This document shows, in pieces, positions 6,862 to 16,041 of a stretch of DNA of 64,000 nucleotides. The DNA lies in the NCBI GenBank assembly GCA_016291435.1, contig JAEEXH010000005.1:1-64000 (forward strand), in the 5' to 3' direction. The notes beneath the pieces are model-generated. The model saw only the letters and a list, made by a program, of their open reading frames with translations, had not been told where the DNA came from and ran no database searches. Source of the DNA: Oscillospiraceae bacterium. Lineage in GTDB: Bacteria > Bacillota > Clostridia > Oscillospirales > Ruminococcaceae. The position numbers and the translations under genes were made by a program. The first letter of the stretch is position 1, and each line of letters begins with the position of its first letter.

Positions 6862-9501
6862 ATGAAGCATTATCTCGAAACGGCGGACGCCGTACTGACA
6901 GAGCTGCACACATCCGAGGCAGGACTCACTGCATCTGAGGCGGCAGACCGTCTTGTGAAACAGGGCCCGAACCGGCTGGATGATCCCCCGAAGCCGACGC
7001 TGCTGGCACGCTTTCTCGAACAGTTCAGGAACCCGATGATTCTTGTGCTGCTGGCGGCTGCCGTGATCTCCGGCATCACGGGCGTGATTGAAGACGGCAG
7101 GCTGGATGCAGATGTGTTTATCATCCTGTTTGTTGTGCTCGCAAATGCCGTGCTCGGAGTCTATCAGGAGAACAAGGCAGAAGCCGCGATCGAAGCGCTT
7201 CAGGCAATGAGCGCCTCGCACAGCCGCGTGAAGCGCTCCGGCGAGGTGATTGTCGTTCCGAGCGCAGAGCTTGTCCCCGGTGATGTGATTGAGCTCGAAG
7301 CCGGCGACAATGTCCCCGCAGACTGCCGCCTGCTGACCGCCGCCGCACTCAAGGCAGAGGAATCGGCGCTGACAGGCGAAAGTGTCCCTGTCGATAAGGA
7401 TACCGCACAGCTCAGCGGCGGCGAGATCCCGCTCGGTGACCGCAGAAATATGCTCTATATGGGCAGCAGCATCGCCTACGGCAGAGCGGAGGCGGTTGTC
7501 ACCGCAACAGGCATGCAGACTGAAATGGGAAAGATCGCAGGCGCAATCGCAAATGCGGAGGATGACGAAACGCCGCTGCAAAAGAGTCTCTCGCAGCTCA
7601 GCAAGATCCTCTCCGTTGCAGTGCTCGTGATCTGTGTGCTGATCCTCGGCATCAGTGTTTTGCAGATGATCTCCGCACAGGGCAGAATCACGATGCCCGG
7701 CTTCCTCTCGTCCTTTATGATCGCCGTGAGCCTTGCAGTCGCCGCGATCCCGGAGGGTCTAGCAGCCGTTGTGACGGTCGTGCTCTCGATCGGCGTTACG
7801 AATATGTCAAAGCGCGGTGCGATTATCCGCAGACTCACCGCAGTCGAAGCACTCGGCTGTGCGCAGGTCATTTGCAGCGACAAGACCGGCACGCTCACAC
7901 AGAATAAGATGACCGTCGTGCAGGAGCGCACCGATGCACCCGCGCTGCTCGCAGAAGCTATGGCGCTTTGCTGTGATGCCGCGCTCAACACAGACGGCAG
8001 CGTCACGGGAGAACCGACCGAAGCGGCTCTGGTCGCTTACGCATATAAAAACGGGCTGAAAAAATATGAGCGCGAGGAAACCATGCCCCGCGTCGCGGAA
8101 GCACCGTTTGATTCACTCCGCAAGATGATGTCAACCGTTCATAAGAAGGACGGCGGATATGTGCAGTATACAAAGGGCGCACCGGATGAAGTGCTGCGCC
8201 GCTGCACGCAGATTCTGACAGAAAACGGCGTCCGCGAGATCACCACAGCGGACAAAGAGATCATCCTCACGCAGAATAAGGAAATGGCAGATCAGGCGCT
8301 GCGTGTGCTGATGGCAGCATACCGCACGATGGACAGCCTGCCGGAGGATACCTCACCTGCCGCACTCGAACATGATCTCATCTATATCGGCATGACCGGC
8401 ATGATCGACCCGGTGCGCCCGGAGGTCAAGGATGCGATCGGTCTCTGCCGCACGGCAGGCATCCGACCTGTGATGATCACCGGCGACCACCGTGACACGG
8501 CAGTTGCAATCGCGAAGGAGCTCGGAATTCTCGGCGAAGGGCAGAAGGCACTCACCGGCGCGGAGCTCAACGAAATCTCCGATGAGGAATTCGATGCACA
8601 TGTCGCGGATTACAGCGTCTATGCGCGTGTGCAGCCGGAGCATAAAGTGCGCATCGTCAATGCATGGCGCAAGCAGAACATGACAACCGCGATGACCGGC
8701 GACGGCGTCAACGATGCTCCCTCGATCAAGAGCGCCGATATCGGCGTCGGCATGGGCATCACCGGCACGGATGTCACGAAAAATGTTGCGGATATGGTGC
8801 TCACGGATGACAATTTCGCGACCATCGTCGGTGCAGTCGAGGAAGGCAGACGCATTTATGACAACATCCGCAAGGCAATCCAGTTCCTGCTCTCCAGCAA
8901 CCTCAGTGAGGTGCTCTGCATCTTCATCGCAACGCTCGGGCTCGGCAGCCTCACCAACGGCGCATTCCGTATTTTCAGCCCGGTGCACCTGCTCTGGATC
9001 AATCTCATCACCGACTGCTTCCCCGCTGCCGCACTCGGCATGGAGAAAGCAGAGGACGGCATCATGAAGCGGAAGCCCCGCAGCAGCAGCGCGCATATCT
9101 TCTCGGACGGCCTCGGCATCAACCTGCTCTGGCAGGGTATGCTGATTACCGCACTGACGCTCATCTCCTATGTGATCGGCGCAAAGACCTCGCCGGAAGC
9201 CGGCACGACAATGGCATTCATCACGCTCTCCTGCTGCGAGATGCTGCACTCTTGGAATATGCGCAGTCTCAAAGGCTCCGTCTTTACGATCAAACACCGC
9301 AATCCCGCGCTGCTCGGCTCCATTATGCTTTCCGTCGCGTTGACACTGCCGGTGCTGCTGATTCCCGCACTCCGCAATATCTTCTCTCTTGTGCCGCTGA
9401 CAGTTTCAGAATATCTCACTGCGGCAGGGCTTTCTGTCCTGATCCTGATTACTGTCGAGATTGTCAAGGCAATCACCCGCACAGCAAACAAACAGGCGTA
9501 A
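6862..9501 (+). CDS. P-type (P2) calcium-transporting ATPase
   Basis: 879-residue cation pump of the SERCA/PMCA-like group. Visible landmarks: N-terminal cation-transporter domain, TGES at 171-174 (actuator), PEGL in the fourth membrane helix, the phosphorylated aspartate D340 in SDKTGTLTQNKM, KGAPDE in the nucleotide domain, TGDGVNDAPS in the hinge, and the C-terminal helices (NLITDCFPAAALGMEK). Together these place it among Ca2+ exporters rather than heavy-metal or K+ pumps. The start at 6862 follows ACGGAGG; an earlier in-frame ATG lies inside the promoter. Single-gene unit ending at a strong terminator. Confidence 0.93.
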   Translation: MKHYLETADAVLTELHTSEAGLTASEAADRLVKQGPNRLDDPPKPTLLARFLEQFRNPMILVLLAAAVISGITGVIEDGRLDADVFIILFVVLANAVLGVYQENKAEAAIEALQAMSASHSRVKRSGEVIVVPSAELVPGDVIELEAGDNVPADCRLLTAAALKAEESALTGESVPVDKDTAQLSGGEIPLGDRRNMLYMGSSIAYGRAEAVVTATGMQTEMGKIAGAIANAEDDETPLQKSLSQLSKILSVAVLVICVLILGISVLQMISAQGRITMPGFLSSFMIAVSLAVAAIPEGLAAVVTVVLSIGVTNMSKRGAIIRRLTAVEALGCAQVICSDKTGTLTQNKMTVVQERTDAPALLAEAMALCCDAALNTDGSVTGEPTEAALVAYAYKNGLKKYEREETMPRVAEAPFDSLRKMMSTVHKKDGGYVQYTKGAPDEVLRRCTQILTENGVREITTADKEIILTQNKEMADQALRVLMAAYRTMDSLPEDTSPAALEHDLIYIGMTGMIDPVRPEVKDAIGLCRTAGIRPVMITGDHRDTAVAIAKELGILGEGQKALTGAELNEISDEEFDAHVADYSVYARVQPEHKVRIVNAWRKQNMTTAMTGDGVNDAPSIKSADIGVGMGITGTDVTKNVADMVLTDDNFATIVGAVEEGRRIYDNIRKAIQFLLSSNLSEVLCIFIATLGLGSLTNGAFRIFSPVHLLWINLITDCFPAAALGMEKAEDGIMKRKPRSSSAHIFSDGLGINLLWQGMLITALTLISYVIGAKTSPEAGTTMAFITLSCCEMLHSWNMRSLKGSVFTIKHRNPALLGSIMLSVALTLPVLLIPALRNIFSLVPLTVSEYLTAAGLSVLILITVEIVKAITRTANKQA

Positions 9502-9507
9502 CAGTTA

Positions 9508-9545
9508 CCGCCCGGACAAAGAATTGTCCGGGCGGTGCTTTTCTG
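9508..9545 (+). terminator. Intrinsic terminator after the Ca2+ ATPase
   Basis: A perfect 12-bp stem (CCGCCCGGACAA, 9508-9519, with TTGTCCGGGCGG, 9524-9535), four-base loop, then a T-rich tail. Confidence 0.92.
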
Positions 9546-9606
9546 TTTATAAACTAAATTTAATCCAAAATAACTTCAAAAGGCTTTATAAAATTTTGAA
9601 AAAGGG

Positions 9607-9634
9607 TTGATTTTTTTGTGATTTGTGCTATAAT
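9607..9634 (+). promoter_or_regulatory. Promoter of the LacI-sensor diguanylate cyclase
   Basis: TTGATT at 9607-9612, 16-base spacer, TATAAT at 9629-9634, preceded by an A/T-rich stretch. Confidence 0.8.
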
Positions 9635-9694
9635 ATAAAATAACAGAGTATGCGGAAGCACATCTATCCGCATCACGCAGACAGGGGTGGTTAC

Positions 9695-11620
9695 ATGAGT
9701 CAGGGCAGGATCCGGAATATCGCTGTGATGGTCGCCGGAACAGACGAAGAGTATCAGAGCAGCATTCTGAGCGGTATCAAGGAAGCAGCAAAGCTCTGCA
9801 ATTTCAATATCTCCGTGTTTGCCTGCTTCGGCGGGGTGCTCGCCAATGCAGAGTATGACAGCGGCGAATATGCGATTTATTCGCTGATCAATTATTCGCT
9901 TTTCGACGGCGCAATCCTGCTGACAAACACCATCGAGGATGCCGCATCCCGCGCACAGATTTTCAAGAATCTGCTGGATACCGGAATCCCGGCAGTCGTA
10001 TTTGACAGCAGCGAATATCCGGCGTTCTATAATATCCGGATCGACAATGCAGCCGCAATGCGGCAGATCGCCGAGCATGTGATCACGGTGCACGGCGCGA
10101 AGACCATTGACTATATCTCCGGCCCGCAGGATAACCCCGAGGCAAGGGAGCGCCTGGAAGCATTCCGTGAGGTGCTCACCGCACACGGAATCCCGTTGGA
10201 GGAAACACGCATTCACTCCGGCGACTTCCGCCCGACAGGCGGCAAGCTCGCTGCTGAGCAGATTCTCACGAGCGGTCTGCCGCTCCCGGATGCCGTCATC
10301 TCCGCGAATGACGCGATGGCACTGGAAGCCGTCAGCGTTTTGACCCGGAACGGCATCCGTGTGCCGGAGGATGTGATCGTCACCGGCTTCGACAACACCT
10401 ATCTCGCGCAGCATCACTATCCCGCCCTGACCACAGTCGGACGGCCGCTTGCAGAAGCAGGAAAGGCTGCCTGTGAACTGCTGAACCGTGTGTTCAGCGG
10501 CGAAAGCTGCGGGAAAACCGTCACGCTTCAAGCGTCTCCCGTCTATATGGAGAGCTGCGGCTGCAAGACAAGCGCAGACCTCGATATCAAGAGTTACAGA
10601 TCTGCGGCATACAGCACGATTCAGCGGTTCCGCGCAGACACCTCCATGCTGAGCCGCACAACGCTGGCACTCGCCCTCAATGAGACCCCCGAGGACAGCA
10701 TCCGCATTCTTGCGCAGTATCTGCATGAAATCGGCTGTGAGCAGTGCTGCATCTGTCTCTGCGAAAACTGGGAAAACGCTTTCTTTGACAACGGCGACGG
10801 TACGCATTCCGAAGCGGAAAACAATCAGACATACACGGAACACATGTCTGCGCCGCTGATCTGGATGGAGGGGCGCGTCCGCGATGTCCCGCAGTTCAAC
10901 CGCAGCGATATGTACCCGCTCCCGCTTGAGACCGGCGGCAATATCAGCTATTTCTTCCCGATGCATTTCCGCGACAGATGCCTTGGCTACTACATCTTCA
11001 CGAACACCGATTTTCCGACACAGAGCCTGCTCTGTCACATGCTGATGATCAATATCAGCCATTCCTTCGAGAACATCCGCAAGCTGATCAATCTGAATGA
11101 TGCCATCCGCGAGCTCGACCGGCTCTATGTCATGGATCCGCTCTGCGGCATCTATAACCGCAACGGCTTCCTGCGGCTTGCCGATATAATCTTCAGAGAA
11201 TGCTGTGAATCCGGCAAACCGCTGATGATCTCCTTCATCGACATGGACGGCCTCAAACTCATCAATGACAATTACGGACATGATGAGGGTGATTTTGCGC
11301 TGCGCAAGCTCGCCGCTACAATCTCGGAGAACTGCACCGGCAATCAGGTCTGCGCACGCTTCGGCGGTGATGAGTTCATTGTGATCGGCAGCGGCTTCAC
11401 CGCAGAGGAGGCAGAGCAGTTCGAGCAGCGGTTCCTGCGCCAGCTCTCCGATATTAACGGCGTCATCCGCAAGCCCTATGAGCTCGGCGCCAGCATCGGC
11501 ACCTACATCACAAAGGTCACGCCGGAGATGAAGCTCTTCCCGCTGATCTCAAAGGCGGATCAGATCATGTACGAGCAGAAAAAACGCAAGCGCACCTCGC
11601 GCTATCTCAGAAAAGTATAA
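9695..11620 (+). CDS. Diguanylate cyclase with LacI-type ligand-binding sensor
   Basis: 641 residues. Residues ~5-285 are a periplasmic-binding-protein-like domain of the LacI regulator type (IAVMVAGTDEEYQSS; PDAVISANDAMALEA; VTGFDN), yet no DNA-binding helix-turn-helix and no signal peptide precede it, so it is a cytoplasmic sensor. A region with paired cysteines (SCGCK) and a middle domain follow. The C-terminal GGDEF domain has an intact active site at 557-561 (RFGGDEF), so it should make c-di-GMP; no RxxD inhibitory site is seen where expected. GGGGTGG precedes the ATG at 9695. By family the ligand is likely a sugar, which would tie carbohydrate to c-di-GMP. Confidence 0.9.
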   Translation: MSQGRIRNIAVMVAGTDEEYQSSILSGIKEAAKLCNFNISVFACFGGVLANAEYDSGEYAIYSLINYSLFDGAILLTNTIEDAASRAQIFKNLLDTGIPAVVFDSSEYPAFYNIRIDNAAAMRQIAEHVITVHGAKTIDYISGPQDNPEARERLEAFREVLTAHGIPLEETRIHSGDFRPTGGKLAAEQILTSGLPLPDAVISANDAMALEAVSVLTRNGIRVPEDVIVTGFDNTYLAQHHYPALTTVGRPLAEAGKAACELLNRVFSGESCGKTVTLQASPVYMESCGCKTSADLDIKSYRSAAYSTIQRFRADTSMLSRTTLALALNETPEDSIRILAQYLHEIGCEQCCICLCENWENAFFDNGDGTHSEAENNQTYTEHMSAPLIWMEGRVRDVPQFNRSDMYPLPLETGGNISYFFPMHFRDRCLGYYIFTNTDFPTQSLLCHMLMINISHSFENIRKLINLNDAIRELDRLYVMDPLCGIYNRNGFLRLADIIFRECCESGKPLMISFIDMDGLKLINDNYGHDEGDFALRKLAATISENCTGNQVCARFGGDEFIVIGSGFTAEEAEQFEQRFLRQLSDINGVIRKPYELGASIGTYITKVTPEMKLFPLISKADQIMYEQKKRKRTSRYLRKV

Positions 11621-11627
11621 GCAGCAC

Positions 11628-11670
11628 AAAGCCCGCGGGATCTGCCGGATCCTGCGGGCTTTCCGTTCTT
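11628..11670. terminator. Bidirectional terminator between convergent genes
   Basis: A 15-bp stem with one G-U pair: 11628-11642 (AAAGCCCGCGGGATC) pairs with 11648-11662, loop TGCCG. It serves the cyclase gene and the AraC gene on the opposite strand. Confidence 0.85.
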
Positions 11671-12460
11671 ATTTGCAGAATGCGCGGTATTCGCTCGCCG
11701 TCATGCCGGTGCGCTCCTTGAACTGCCGCATCATGTGGAACTCATTGTGATAGCCGCTCTGCTCCGCAATCAGACGCAGCGGCAGATCCGTCGATGCAAG
11801 CAGAATCTTCGCCTTCTCCACACGCGACAGCACGATGTCGTGCGTGATATTCTCGCCGAACAGCGCCTTGTAGCTGTGCTGGAGCGAGGAGACGCTCATC
11901 GAGAGCTCTGCTGCAAGTTCACTGACGCTCCCGACCGATTCGATCTGATGGAAAATGCGCCAGCGCAGTGCGACAAGCTGATCGTGCTTGACACTCGCCT
12001 TCTGTGTGGCGCGCAGACGCGGTGCATGCACCTGCCGGCTGATCTGAATGAACAGGATCTTCATGTAAAGCTCGACAATGTCCACATGATAGAGCTTGGA
12101 ATTGTGATGCTCATAGTTCATCGTGCGCACGAGCGCAGAGCATTCCGCCGCATCCGAAAGCTGAAGCGGCGTATTCAGCGGAATATCCAGCTCGCGGAAG
12201 AGCACGGTATCCATCGGCTCAACCGTAAAATGGAACCAGTCATCCATATAATGCTCCTCGCATGCCGCATAATACTGCGGTGTCCCGGCAGAATAGATCA
12301 TGCAGCACCCCGCAGAAACCTGCACATTCTTCCCGCCGACGCGCACCGTCACGGGCGTGTGGAACAGCAGGAACAGCCAGCTCTGCCCGCATCCGTCTGG
12401 GCGGTCGATCGCAAAGCTGCTGTCATGGGCGTGATGATAGCCGATGCTGTGAATTTCCAT
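11669..12460 (-). CDS. AraC-family transcriptional regulator
   Basis: 263 residues: an N-terminal cupin-type sensing half (FLLFHTPVTVRVGGK; SAGCCMIYSAGTPQYY) and a C-terminal pair of helix-turn-helix units at about 165-263 (SVSELAAELSMSVSSLQHSYKALFG; LIAEQSGYHNEFHMMRQFKERTG), the standard AraC layout. The start at 12460 has AAAGGAGG nine bases upstream. AraC proteins of this build usually answer to a sugar-like ligand. No target is obvious; the adjacent genes are convergent or divergent with their own promoters. Confidence 0.9.
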   Translation of the reverse strand: MEIHSIGYHHAHDSSFAIDRPDGCGQSWLFLLFHTPVTVRVGGKNVQVSAGCCMIYSAGTPQYYAACEEHYMDDWFHFTVEPMDTVLFRELDIPLNTPLQLSDAAECSALVRTMNYEHHNSKLYHVDIVELYMKILFIQISRQVHAPRLRATQKASVKHDQLVALRWRIFHQIESVGSVSELAAELSMSVSSLQHSYKALFGENITHDIVLSRVEKAKILLASTDLPLRLIAEQSGYHNEFHMMRQFKERTGMTASEYRAFCK

Positions 12461-12499
12461 TCGGATCGCCTCCTTTGTCAGGCAGGTTTTCTTAAATCT

Positions 12500-12528
12500 A
12501 TTGTAACACATATTTGCAGATTTTGCAA
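12500..12528 (-). promoter_or_regulatory. Promoter of the AraC regulator gene
   Basis: On the minus strand TTGCAA (12523-12528), 17-base spacer, TACAAT (12500-12505). Confidence 0.75.
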
Positions 12529-12602
12529 TATGGAATCCGCTGTGATTCAAACAAAGTTTTGGCTGATGTTTTGTTGGAATGCTACAAACAGATGCCGCAT
12601 CC

Positions 12603-12631
12603 TTGCATTTTTATGCCCGGTTTGGTATAAT
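12603..12631 (+). promoter_or_regulatory. Promoter of the M42 peptidase operon
   Basis: TTGCAT at 12603-12608, 17-base spacer, TATAAT at 12626-12631. Confidence 0.8.
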
Positions 12632-12664
12632 AATTCTGTATAGATATGAGGGAGGAACCGGAAA

Positions 12665-13693
12665 GTGAAACAGAGTGATACTTTCACACTGACCGCCGCG
12701 CTGACAAAGCTGCACGGCATCTCGGGAAGAGAGCGCGCAGTCGGCGAATTTGCAGCAGAGGCGCTCAGAAAATATATTCCTGATGCGGCATTCCGTGACG
12801 GCTCCGTGTCGGCGCATCTCGGCAGCGATCCGAACAAGCAGACGCTGCTCTTTTGCGCACATCTCGATCAGGTCGGTTTTCTTGTCACAGACATCACCGA
12901 TGACGGCTTTCTGCGCATCGGTGCAGTCGGCGGCATCGACCGTCGGCTGCTGCTCGGACAGCCTGTTATCATCGAAGGGAAAAAGACGCTCCGCGGCGTC
13001 ATCTCCATTCTGCCGCCCCATCTGCTGAAGGGAGAGCAGGCAGTCCCCGAGGATGCACAGCTCTGCATCGACCTCGGCGTTTCCTCGAAGGATGCGCTCA
13101 GCGGGAAGGTCAGCCGCGGCGATGCTGTATATTATGCGACGGGGCCGAAGATGCTCAGCGATGAGCAGATGACGGCACCCGCACTCGACAACCGCACCGG
13201 ATGTGCGGCCGTGATCCTTGCGGCAAAGGCGCTCGCCGAAGCGGGCGAGCTCCCCTGCAATGTTGTGTTTTACATGAGCGGGCAGGAGGAGCGCAGCGGC
13301 AGAGGTGCAAAGCTCTGTGCGGCGAACGAGCAGCCTGATTACGCCATTGCAGTCGATACGACCTTTGCGGTGCAGCATGATGACAGCGATGAATGCTATG
13401 AGATGGGCAAGGGCCCTGCGATCGGCATTTCCGCACTGCTTTCGCAGGAGCTCTCCGAGGCGCTGATCTCCGCTGCTGAGAAGGCCGGGATTCCTTATCA
13501 GACCGAGATCATGCCTGAGCACACCGGCACCGATGCGGACAACCTTGCACTTGCACCGGGCGGCTGTGCGGCAGGCACGGTTTCCATCCCGATCCGCTAT
13601 ATGCATACACCGATCGAAACGGTCGATCTCAGGGATGTCTCTGAGACCGCCAGACTGCTGGCAGAATTCGCAAAGGAGTGCGGCAAGGCATGA
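12665..13693 (+). CDS. M42 family metallo-aminopeptidase
   Basis: 342-residue member of the M42 (glutamyl aminopeptidase/FrvX-like) family, which trims N-terminal residues from peptides with a two-metal centre. Metal and catalytic sites are visible: CAHLDQVGF (H-x-D), LDNRTGC (bridging Asp), GQEERSGRGA (general base Glu-Glu; the family norm is QEEVGLRG) and AVDTTF. The GTG start at 12665 follows GGAGGAACCGGAAA. The stop overlaps the next M42 gene by four bases. The altered EE block could shift specificity, though all ligand residues remain. Confidence 0.88.
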   Translation: MKQSDTFTLTAALTKLHGISGRERAVGEFAAEALRKYIPDAAFRDGSVSAHLGSDPNKQTLLFCAHLDQVGFLVTDITDDGFLRIGAVGGIDRRLLLGQPVIIEGKKTLRGVISILPPHLLKGEQAVPEDAQLCIDLGVSSKDALSGKVSRGDAVYYATGPKMLSDEQMTAPALDNRTGCAAVILAAKALAEAGELPCNVVFYMSGQEERSGRGAKLCAANEQPDYAIAVDTTFAVQHDDSDECYEMGKGPAIGISALLSQELSEALISAAEKAGIPYQTEIMPEHTGTDADNLALAPGGCAAGTVSIPIRYMHTPIETVDLRDVSETARLLAEFAKECGKA

Positions 13694-14745
13694 ATCTCAA
13701 TGAACTGAACAGGCTCTGCACCCTCTGCGGTACATCCGGCAGGGAGCATGCAGTGCGAAATTATATTCTCGGCGAACTGAAAAGCGCCGGCGTACCGGAA
13801 GATGCCGTCACGGTTGACAGGCTCGGCAATGTGCTTGTTCACATCACGGGGCTAAAGCGCCCTGTGCACAAAGTATTATTCACCGCGCATATGGACGAGG
13901 TCGCGCTGATGGTCACGGCGGTCAACGCTGACGGCACGCTCAGCTTTGACACGGTCGGCGGCATCCATGCAGGAGCGGTCATCGGGCGGCAGGTGCTGGT
14001 CGGCAAGGACATGCACCCCGGCGTCATCGGGACAAAGCCTGTGCATCATCTCAGCAAATCGGAGCGCACTGCTCCTGCGGAAATGTCTGCGCTTTACTGC
14101 GACATCGGCACCTGCACAAAGGAAGAATCCCTGAAAATCGTCCGCCCGGGCGACATCATCTATTTTGATACCGTGCCGCAGGTGTTCGGAGAAGATTCCT
14201 ATGCGGCAAAGGCGATCGACGACCGCTTCGGCTGCCTGATTCTGCTTGATCTCATCCGCGGCATGGCAGGTCACAATGCAGAGTTTGATGCAGACTTTGC
14301 ATTTGTTGTGCAGGAGGAGGTCGGACTGCGCGGCGCAGGTGTTGCGGCAGCGCAGGTTGATCCCGATATTGCTGTGATTTTTGAATCGACAACCGCTGCC
14401 GATCTGCCCGATTCGCACGGCACGGACCGTGTCTGTGAGCTCGGAAAAGGTGCTGTGATCTCGTTCATCGACGGCAGAACGATCTATGACAAGGCGCTCT
14501 ACGATCATGCTGTCGCATGCTGCGAGAAAAACCGCATTCCGTGGCAGACGAAAACGAAAATTGCAGGCGGCAATGATGCCGGTGCAATCCAGAATGCCGG
14601 CAGCGGCGTGCGTGTGCTTGCTGTTTCTGTACCGTGCAGGTATCTGCATGCGCCGGTCTCGGTGATTCGCCTTTCCGATGCGGAAGCCTGCGAAAAACTT
14701 GCAGAGCTGCTCATGCTGACGCTTCGGCTGGACTTCGAGGGCTGA
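13690..14745 (+). CDS. M42 family metallo-aminopeptidase (second copy)
   Basis: 351 residues with a more canonical M42 active site than its upstream neighbour: TAHMDEVALMV, IDDRFGCLIL, VQEEVGLRGAGVAAAQ and FESTTAADLPDSHG. The start at 13690 gives the ATGA overlap with the preceding gene, with AAAGGAG 11 bases upstream; a GTG at 13678 is also possible. The two paralogues may form mixed shells, since M42 peptidases build dodecamers (family knowledge). Confidence 0.9.
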   Translation: MNLNELNRLCTLCGTSGREHAVRNYILGELKSAGVPEDAVTVDRLGNVLVHITGLKRPVHKVLFTAHMDEVALMVTAVNADGTLSFDTVGGIHAGAVIGRQVLVGKDMHPGVIGTKPVHHLSKSERTAPAEMSALYCDIGTCTKEESLKIVRPGDIIYFDTVPQVFGEDSYAAKAIDDRFGCLILLDLIRGMAGHNAEFDADFAFVVQEEVGLRGAGVAAAQVDPDIAVIFESTTAADLPDSHGTDRVCELGKGAVISFIDGRTIYDKALYDHAVACCEKNRIPWQTKTKIAGGNDAGAIQNAGSGVRVLAVSVPCRYLHAPVSVIRLSDAEACEKLAELLMLTLRLDFEG

Positions 14746-14747
14746 TT

Positions 14748-15545
14748 ATGATTACACAGGTTACAGAACCGAAGCGGCTTGATCTGCAAATGCTTGCAAA
14801 ATGTCACTACGGACGCAAGATGCTCAGCAATCTCGCCGCTTACGGCACAGACTATGATTTCTGCCGCTTTTTCGCGCTGGAATCGCACGGGAAGACCGCA
14901 TGGCTCATGCTCCAGAACAGCACACTGCTCATCTCCACGCAGGAGGATTTCTCCGGCGACGCGGAAGCCGCGCAGGAGCTTTCCATCTTCGCAGAGATGC
15001 ATGCGCCGTTTCGCATTGAAGGGAGCGGCACACTGCTCAGGGGGCTCACACTGCGGAATTATACCGCGCTCCCCCGCTATGTCTTCGGGCTGAACCCGGC
15101 GCCCGTCTCACCGCTTTTCCGCGATGAGGAGGTCTGCCGAGACCCGAAGCTCGACGATGTGTATACCATCCTCTCGGAAGGCTTCCCGAATATCATTGCC
15201 TATGACATGTGGCTCACCGACACCTCCCATATGGTGCGGCGCGGGCTCAGGCATTGCTATACATATTTCGGCGTCACCGCCGCGACTGCGATCTACGACT
15301 ACGAGAACCATGTGCTGATCGGGCAGGTCGCGACAAGGCGTGCTGCACGCGGCAAGGGCTATGCACGCGATTTTCTGCACTGGATTGCAAACGATCTCAG
15401 CGCACGCGGCAAGGACAGCATTCTCTATGCACTCGATATCCGTAAGAGCTTTTATGAGGAGATCGGCTTCTCGCTGCTCGAATCGGAATTTGTCTGGGAG
15501 CGCGTCCACGAGGGCGACCCCGACGGCGGAAAGGGTATTTTGTAA
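14748..15545 (+). CDS. GNAT-family N-acetyltransferase
   Basis: 265 residues. The C-terminal half carries the acetyl-CoA-binding motif A (RRAARGKGYARDFLHWI) followed by a motif B-like ending (YALDIRKSFYEEIGF). The N-terminal half is unassigned, as in two-part GNAT proteins. The ATG at 14748 lies two bases after the M42 stop, so it belongs to the same operon. The substrate is unknown; an amine on an amino acid, peptide or polyamine would be usual for the fold. Confidence 0.8.
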   Translation: MITQVTEPKRLDLQMLAKCHYGRKMLSNLAAYGTDYDFCRFFALESHGKTAWLMLQNSTLLISTQEDFSGDAEAAQELSIFAEMHAPFRIEGSGTLLRGLTLRNYTALPRYVFGLNPAPVSPLFRDEEVCRDPKLDDVYTILSEGFPNIIAYDMWLTDTSHMVRRGLRHCYTYFGVTAATAIYDYENHVLIGQVATRRAARGKGYARDFLHWIANDLSARGKDSILYALDIRKSFYEEIGFSLLESEFVWERVHEGDPDGGKGIL

Positions 15546-16039
15546 TGATCAGAACCATCGAAGAAGCACAGGCAAAGGTACGGGCGGCATGGAGCAAAGA
15601 GACGCTCTATATCGTCCTCTCGGAGTCGCAGTATCATGACGGCGTGTCGATCCCGCGGATTTTCAAGATCGCGGAGGATCATCTCTCGCTGAGCATTTTC
15701 TCCGCATACAGCGATGCGGCAGCCTTCTGCAAACAGGAGGGCTATTTGGCCGGCGGCGTCCCGCTCATCGGACGCATGGAAAGCAGCGACAAGCTGCGGG
15801 ATCTTTACAGCGTGCTGAATCTCGCGCTTGCACTCGGCGTCAACACAACCGATCTTGACTGCGGCACGGATGACGCGATTCATCTCGCGATCGGCGCCAT
15901 GCTCGAATGGGGCGGCAGAAAGCCCGAGGATGTCTCGGTGCTGCTCTCAAAGGAAGCGCTCGCAAAAGCAAGAATCACGGGAAAGTTCCCGCTGAAATTC
16001 AATGATATGCCGGTCTGTAAGCCGGAAGAGGAAGTGTAA
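15545..16039 (+). CDS. Hypothetical protein, possibly SseB-like
   Basis: 164 residues, soluble, no signal peptide. A stretch reading IPRIFKIAEDHLSLSIFSAYSDAAAFC recalls the SseB N-terminal domain (a strand followed by F-T/S-x-x-x-x-A), but the match is weak and not relied on. The ATG shares one base with the acetyltransferase stop (TAATG), so expression is coupled. Function unknown. Confidence 0.6.
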   Translation: MIRTIEEAQAKVRAAWSKETLYIVLSESQYHDGVSIPRIFKIAEDHLSLSIFSAYSDAAAFCKQEGYLAGGVPLIGRMESSDKLRDLYSVLNLALALGVNTTDLDCGTDDAIHLAIGAMLEWGGRKPEDVSVLLSKEALAKARITGKFPLKFNDMPVCKPEEEV

Positions 16040-16041
16040 TT

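Noticed and set aside
9560-11281. A 573-codon minus-strand reading frame
   Set aside because: Shadow of the LacI-GGDEF gene, which has a promoter, ribosome site and full domain motifs.
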